DNA of 20,256 nt from a virus: positions 1-20,256 of IMG/VR virus record IMGVR_UViG_3300048105_000052; one strand, written 5' to 3'. Positions 16,657-20,256 of this stretch are shown piece after piece (within the stretch, counting starts at the first letter, position 1; every line of letters begins with the position of its first letter). The translations under genes were made by a program, and so were the position numbers. Under the pieces are notes generated by a model. The model saw nothing but the letters and a program-made list of their open reading frames with translations. It had not been told where the DNA came from and did not search any database.

Positions 16657-16882
16657 TTTTACTAAACGTATACAACTACGTCGAGGAACTTCTAGCGAGT
16701 GGACGACAGAGAATCCTGTACTACTTGAAGGAGAAATTGGAATCGAATTAGACTCTGCCAGGAATCGTATAAAGATCGGAGACGGTACGACAGCTTGGAA
16801 CTCTTTGCCGTACTTCTTGGACGCTCGTGAAGAAGAGGTTGGAGATTACAATGATTTCTTGACTGCTTTAACTACTCCGTAA
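16649..16882 (+). CDS. Mtd N-terminal-like (hyaluronidase-type) fibre domain protein
   Basis: The product is 77 residues from ATG 16649. GGAGG at 16636-16640, eight bases upstream, decides this start over TTG 16631. The sequence RIQLRRGTSSEWTTENPVLL, EGEIGIELD then IKIGDGTTAWNSLPY is the small beta-domain found at the N-terminus of phage fibres and of the major tropism determinant Mtd, where it trimerises and anchors to the baseplate. Here it stands nearly alone, followed by a short tail ending NDFLTALTTP. That end resembles AEFESALT at the end of the 17346 product. It may be a docking or collar subunit for the fibre-like proteins that follow. Confidence 0.82.
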   Translation: MPSFTKRIQLRRGTSSEWTTENPVLLEGEIGIELDSARNRIKIGDGTTAWNSLPYFLDAREEEVGDYNDFLTALTTP

Positions 16883-16903
16883 TTACAGTAATAACACTGA
16901 GAC

Positions 16904-17248
16904 ATGAGTAGTTTACTTACACAGTTAGGCCAGAAGGTTAAAGCGAAGCTTGATAACAAGTTTGATAAGTCTGGAGGCTTAATAAGCGGTTCGGTAAATA
17001 TCTCACAATCCCTGCAAATTGGATCATATCTTGCATCAAGTTTACCAGAAGTCGGTACATCAGGACGTTTAATATATGTCAGTGATGGGGACGGTAGTGG
17101 TGGTCCTTGTATAGCTGTGGACGATGGAACGGACTGGAAGATCGTAGAGCTTGGCGGTGCGGTACCTACTGCTACTCATATACTTGCGGAAGATGGAGAC
17201 AGCTTGACTACTGAGGTTGGAGACATTCTTATCACTGAAGCTGTTTGA
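16904..17248 (+). CDS. Fibre-like protein sharing its N-terminus with the 17346 product
   Basis: The product has 114 residues. The first 11 (MSSLLTQLGQK) are identical to those of the 17346 product, and the similarity continues more loosely (K.K..LD.K....GG...G....S). A beta region follows, with GTSGRLIYVSDGDGSGGPCI then AVDDGTDWKIVEL, common in phage tail proteins, and a short repeat-like end (LAEDGDSLTTEVGDILITEA). Four of its nine Ile codons are ATA, in contrast to the 17346 gene, which has none. It is probably a virion appendage subunit docking at the same site as its neighbour. ATG 16904 has only a weak upstream TGAG. Confidence 0.75.
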   Translation: MSSLLTQLGQKVKAKLDNKFDKSGGLISGSVNISQSLQIGSYLASSLPEVGTSGRLIYVSDGDGSGGPCIAVDDGTDWKIVELGGAVPTATHILAEDGDSLTTEVGDILITEAV

Positions 17249-17271
17249 CAGGTATTAGCTGTTCTTATAAC
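17245..17271 (+). promoter_or_regulatory. Weak promoter candidate before the 17346 gene
   Basis: TTGACA (17245-17250) overlaps the TGA stop of the preceding gene, as it does before the capsid gene. TATAAC (17266-17271) matches the -10 consensus at five of six positions, but the 15-base spacer is short for sigma70. The rest of the 97-base gap (17249-17345) is A+T-rich. It ends in AGAAAG and the same ATATATTATG leader seen at the capsid gene. Confidence 0.25.
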
Positions 17272-17345
17272 CTTTATTTCATATTTGAACCCGTAGCTAT
17301 TAGTGTTACGATTTTCGGTTAACCTCAAAAGAAAGTATATATATT

Positions 17346-18332
17346 ATGTCTAGTTTGCTTACCCAGTTGGGTCAAAAAACAAAAGTAGAGCTTGATAAGA
17401 AGCTCGCCCTTGCTGGCGGAACCATGACTGGGGCTTTGACCCTTAGCGGTGCTCCTACAGCCAACCTTCACGCCGCTACCAAGCAATATGTTGACGGAGA
17501 AATCTCAACTGTTAGCTCCAGCGTTTCCACTAACGCCAGCAACATCTCCACCAACACAAGTAATATCTCGACTAACACAAGCAACATCAGCGGTCTTCAA
17601 ACTGAACTTGACGCTACTCAAGCTGGTGCAGGTCTTGGTGCTGACGGTTCTTACACAGCTAATGGTTCTGCCAACTACATCAGTTCGGTAACAACTCTTC
17701 AAGCCGCTGATAACGCCCTTGACGCTCAGATCAAAACAAATGCTGATGCGATTGCTTCTAACGACTCTGACATTTCTACCTTACAATCTAACGTAAGCAG
17801 TAATGACTCGGACATCGCTACTCTTCAATCGAACGTTTCTTCGAATGATAGTGACATCAGCACCTTGCAAAGCAATGTTTCCAGTAACGATACTGACATC
17901 TCTGCTCTGCAAACTAAAGCTGGCTCCCTTGCTACTGACGGTAACTCTGCTTCATTCAGTGGTGACATCTCAGCTGCTAACGCTGTATTCTCCGGTAACT
18001 TAACAGTACAAGGAACAACTACTTCCGTACAGACCACCAACATCGATGTTTCTGACTCGTTGATGAATCTGTCGAAAGGTGCCGGTTCCGGTGCTAACGC
18101 TTCTAATGACGGTGGTTTTATCGTTGAGCGTGGTTCTTCCGAATCCAATGTTGCATTCATCTGGGACGAAGGAGACGACAAGTTCAAGGTTCTTTCAACC
18201 TCCGCAACTGCTGCTTCTTCCGACATCTCCGGAACTGACGGCAGTGCTGCTCTTGCTGATCTTGACGCTAATCTCTACCACAACGGTACAGAGTTAGGAA
18301 CAGTCGCTGAGTTCGAATCTGCTCTTACCTGA
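17346..18332 (+). CDS. Trimeric coiled-coil fibre/adhesin protein, codon-optimised
   Basis: The product has 328 residues. Residues 1-50 are an anchor shared with the 16904 product plus a fibre motif (GGTMTGALTLSGAPTANLHA). Residues 60-84 are heptads with Ile/Val at position a and Asn at d. Residues 138-189 are 3.7 copies of a 14-residue repeat (SNDSDISTLQSNVS). Residues 205-328 are a beta-rich head with FSGNLTVQGTTTSVQTTNID and GGFIVERGSSESNVAFIWDE, a block common in marine phage structural proteins. None of its 16 Ile codons is ATA and C-ending codons dominate, as in the capsid gene, pointing to high expression. It has its own leader and terminator. It is likely a virion fibre, decoration or secreted adhesin; which of these cannot be told from sequence. 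Confidence 0.82.
   Translation: MSSLLTQLGQKTKVELDKKLALAGGTMTGALTLSGAPTANLHAATKQYVDGEISTVSSSVSTNASNISTNTSNISTNTSNISGLQTELDATQAGAGLGADGSYTANGSANYISSVTTLQAADNALDAQIKTNADAIASNDSDISTLQSNVSSNDSDIATLQSNVSSNDSDISTLQSNVSSNDTDISALQTKAGSLATDGNSASFSGDISAANAVFSGNLTVQGTTTSVQTTNIDVSDSLMNLSKGAGSGANASNDGGFIVERGSSESNVAFIWDEGDDKFKVLSTSATAASSDISGTDGSAALADLDANLYHNGTELGTVAEFESALT
17526..17591 (+). repeat. Seven-residue coiled-coil repeat array
   Basis: Three 21-base units encode STNASNI, STNTSNI and STNTSNI (residues 61-81), with a following Ser. Ile falls at every a position (67, 74, 81; Val60 before) and Asn at every d position (63, 70, 77). The codons differ between copies while the residues stay the same. Confidence 0.85.
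17757..17912 (+). repeat. Fourteen-residue coiled-coil repeat array
   Basis: Three full 42-base units and a partial fourth encode SNDSDISTLQSNVS-type repeats at residues 138-189. Core positions run I143, L146, V150, N153, I157, L160, V164, N167, I171, L174, V178, N181, I185, L188, so d alternates Leu and Asn. The DNA copies have diverged by synonymous changes, so selection acts on the protein pattern. Confidence 0.88.
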
Positions 18333-18360
18333 TAAGAGTTTCATAGCTCATCATCCATTA

Positions 18361-18390
18361 AGGGGCGGTTCTTAGGAGCCGCCTCTTTTT
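18361..18390 (+). terminator. Rho-independent terminator after the 17346 gene
   Basis: An 11-bp stem, AGGGGCGGTTC (18361-18371) with GAGCCGCCTCT (18376-18386), has two G-T wobbles and a four-base TTAG loop and leads into five T. It separates the codon-biased fibre-like gene from the terminase genes. Confidence 0.92.
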
Positions 18391-18391
18391 G

Positions 18392-18420
18392 TTTACAAAG
18401 ATAACAACCAATAGTACTAT
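18392..18420 (+). promoter_or_regulatory. Possible promoter directly upstream of the terminase genes
   Basis: TTTACA (18392-18397, five of six to the -35 consensus), a 17-base spacer and TACTAT (18415-18420, four of six) follow the terminator immediately. A start about seven bases downstream would fall on the ATG at 18427, giving a leaderless message, which fits the lack of a ribosome binding site there. This is sequence matching only. Confidence 0.3.
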
Positions 18421-18426
18421 AACAAT

Positions 18427-18681
18427 ATGCTCAGTCATAAAGAGGGAAGTAAACTGCACGATAAGATTGCAGACGCATACAGGAATAGTATAGATGTTAT
18501 GGATGAGACCGGGGAGTACAACGCTGCCCTACTCAATGGAGCCAGACAATTCCTGAAGGATAACAACGTTATTATGGACAGCGGCTTAGGTACACCCTTA
18601 CAAGCGTTAAACAGTCAAATACAAGCGTTACCATTTGAAGAAGAAGAACATCGAGATACCGCCCAAGCTACGGGACTTTAG
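18427..18681 (+). CDS. terS: Terminase small subunit (T7 gp18-like DNA maturase A)
   Basis: The product has 84 residues (T7 gp18: 89). The small terminase recognises the concatemer and presents it to the large subunit at the portal. The helical block IADAYRNSIDVMDETGEYNA then LLNGARQFLKDNNVIMD matches the T7 family pattern, in which a helix ending in a Y.NA...L motif leads to a LLD/FLKD..I segment. The acidic C-terminal tail (FEEEEHRDTAQATGL) overlaps the large terminase start. Its position right before the large terminase supports the call. No ribosome binding site is visible before ATG 18427. Confidence 0.85.
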   Translation: MLSHKEGSKLHDKIADAYRNSIDVMDETGEYNAALLNGARQFLKDNNVIMDSGLGTPLQALNSQIQALPFEEEEHRDTAQATGL

Positions 18682-20256
18682 AAACTTTCTATACTTAGTT
18701 TGGAAACACCTTAATCTGCCAGACCCTACACCGCTCCAATACGATATAGCGGAGTATATGCAACACGGTCCGAAGAGATCGTTAATCATGGCGTTCCGTG
18801 GAGTGGGTAAGTCCTGGGTTTGTAGTGCGTATGTAGTACATCAACTGCTACTGGACCCATCTAAGAACATACTTGTTGTATCTGCCAGTAAGAATAGATC
18901 AGATGACTTCTCGACGTTTACCCTGCGGATCATCCAAGAGATTCCATTACTACAGGGATTAAAGCCGTCAGAGAACCAACGCTTCAGTAAGATTGCATTT
19001 GATGTAGGCCCCGCTCCGGCAGCTCACGCTCCTTCCGTTAAGTCCCTAGGTATAACATCCCAGCTTACAGGTAGTCGGGCAGATATAATCGTAGCAGACG
19101 ACGTAGAAGTTCCTAACAACTCAGCTACACAAGGTATGCGGGACAAACTAGATGAACAAGTAAAAGAGTTTGAAGCTATTCTTAAACCCTTAGATACCTC
19201 TCGTATTCTCTTCTTAGGTACTCCACAGTGTGAAGACTCTATATATAACAAACTTCGAGAGAGAGGCTACAACGCTCGTATATGGCCTTCAGAGTATCCA
19301 GATGCTAAAGAAGCTGCTTACAACTATGCAGGTGATCTAGCACCCCTCATAGCGGATGAGATAGATGAAGACACTGTAGGTACTTCAACAGAACCTCTAA
19401 GGTTTACTGACCTTGACCTAGAGGAACGTAAGATGAGTTATGGACGTACAGGGTACGCTCTACAGTTCATGCTCAATCCTAAGCTGTCTGATGCTGATAG
19501 ATATCCTTTAAAAATAAACGATTTAATTATCATGGATGTCGATGTTGACCTAGCTCCTGAAAAAGTAGTGTGGTCAAGTGATAACGATAACACAGATAAA
19601 GAGTTACCCAACGTAGGACTAAGTGGTGATCGTTTTAGACGACCCTCAAATACAGTAGGTGAAATGATACCTTATAACGGTTCTGTACTATCTATTGACC
19701 CTAGCGGTCGTGGTAAGGATGAAACAGGATATGCTGTAGTAAAGATGTTGAACGGTCAACTGTACGTTCCTGATGCCGGAGGTATAAGAGGTGGATACGA
19801 CGTTAAAACATTAAATCAACTGGTAGCTATCGCTAAGGATAACAAAGTTAATAAGGTAGTCATAGAGTCAAACTTTGGAGACGGTATGTTCATGGAACTT
19901 ATTAAACCGTTATTTCGTACCACTTACCCGGTAACCATAGAAGAAGTTAGACATAACAAACAAAAGGAACTTCGTATAGTAGATACCTTAGAACCAGTAC
20001 TTAATAGTCATCGTTTAATCATAGACCCTAAAGTTATAACGTACGATTACAAGTCCGCTCTTAGCTACCCCATAGAACAACAAACTAGATATATGTTATT
20101 TTATCAGCTATCTAGGATAACAAGAGATAGAGGATCACTAGTACATGACGACCGTCTTGATGCTCTATCAATAGCTGTTGGTTATTGGACTCAGCAAATG
20201 GCTAGTGACGTTAACCAATCTATGATTGATAGACAACAAGAACTGTTACAACAAGA
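18635..20256 (+). CDS. terL: Terminase large subunit, 3' truncated by the window (T7 gp19-like)
   Basis: The frame is open to the window end, giving 540 residues so far. TerL is the ATP-driven packaging motor and concatemer nuclease. Visible motifs are Walker A FRGVGKS (54-60), Walker B IIVADD (151-156), and the RNase H-like nuclease acidic residues D355 (SIDPSGRG), E411 (VIESNFGDG) and D506/D509 (HDDRLDAL). The family N-terminus PPKLRDFRNFLYLVWKHL is present. The preceding in-frame stop is TAA near 18608. No ATG lies between it and the conserved N-terminus, so TTG 18635 (KKKNIEIPPK follows) is the best start. It has no clear ribosome binding site and overlaps the small subunit gene by 47 bases, so translation is probably coupled. 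The next in-frame ATG, near 18758, would remove the conserved N-terminus. Confidence 0.95.
   Translation, partial: MKKKNIEIPPKLRDFRNFLYLVWKHLNLPDPTPLQYDIAEYMQHGPKRSLIMAFRGVGKSWVCSAYVVHQLLLDPSKNILVVSASKNRSDDFSTFTLRIIQEIPLLQGLKPSENQRFSKIAFDVGPAPAAHAPSVKSLGITSQLTGSRADIIVADDVEVPNNSATQGMRDKLDEQVKEFEAILKPLDTSRILFLGTPQCEDSIYNKLRERGYNARIWPSEYPDAKEAAYNYAGDLAPLIADEIDEDTVGTSTEPLRFTDLDLEERKMSYGRTGYALQFMLNPKLSDADRYPLKINDLIIMDVDVDLAPEKVVWSSDNDNTDKELPNVGLSGDRFRRPSNTVGEMIPYNGSVLSIDPSGRGKDETGYAVVKMLNGQLYVPDAGGIRGGYDVKTLNQLVAIAKDNKVNKVVIESNFGDGMFMELIKPLFRTTYPVTIEEVRHNKQKELRIVDTLEPVLNSHRLIIDPKVITYDYKSALSYPIEQQTRYMLFYQLSRITRDRGSLVHDDRLDALSIAVGYWTQQMASDVNQSMIDRQQELLQQ

Noticed and set aside
17449-17691. An 80-residue plus-strand frame within the stalk of the 17346 gene
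   Set aside because: It arises from the repeats read in another frame (Leu/Thr/Pro-rich) and is not supported by a ribosome binding site or conserved motif.
17825-18226. A 133-residue open frame on the minus strand across the 17346 gene
   Set aside because: It is the antisense of a codon-biased, repeat-rich gene, which naturally leaves long open minus frames. It has no start context or family resemblance.

Overview
The window is the late structural half of a T7-like podovirus (Autographiviridae type) genome. Every recognisable gene is on the + strand. The order is that of T7 from gene 9 to gene 19: scaffold end, major capsid protein, tail tube A, tail tube B, four internal virion (ejectosome) proteins, tail fibre, a cassette of small genes, small terminase and large terminase. 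The two small basic genes after the tail fibre and the style of the fibre repeats resemble marine podophages. That is from memory of family resemblance, and the host cannot be named from this window. There are no tRNA genes, insertion sequences, integrase genes or CRISPR arrays.

Layout. 2-346 is the 3' end of the scaffold gene, closed by a strong hairpin terminator (373-415). 420-1267 holds two membrane-protein genes not found at this place in T7: a one-TM coiled-coil protein and a three-TM holin-like protein. A lipobox-bearing reading frame lies inside the second. After a 167-base leader comes the major capsid gene (1435-2496), followed by a strong terminator (2507-2571), the counterpart of T7 T-phi. 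2585-6261 encodes the two tail tubular proteins; the second carries an apparent insertion. 6251-13905 encodes the gp13-, gp14-, gp15- and gp16-like internal virion proteins, which are A+T-rich in codon use. 13945-15765 is a T7-type tail fibre gene with a duplicated C-terminal domain.

15762-18332 is the least conventional part. It holds a TM/coiled-coil gene, a 42-residue basic protein, a 91-residue basic four-cysteine protein, and four genes that look like parts of a second fibre or adhesin: a small adaptor, an Mtd-N-like domain protein, and two proteins with the same N-terminal 11 residues. The last (17346-18332) has a regular coiled-coil stalk and codon use like the capsid gene, so it is probably an abundant virion or secreted protein. 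It is closed by its own terminator (18361-18390). The small terminase (18427-18681) and a large terminase running off the window (18635-) end the region.

How it works together: scaffold and capsid proteins build the procapsid, TerS/TerL package DNA, gp11/gp12-like proteins form the tail tube and nozzle, gp13-16-like proteins are ejected to carry DNA across the host envelope, and the fibre plus the second fibre-like cassette probably handle host binding. The three terminators, a shared leader sequence and codon bias suggest that the capsid gene and the 17346 gene are set apart for high expression.
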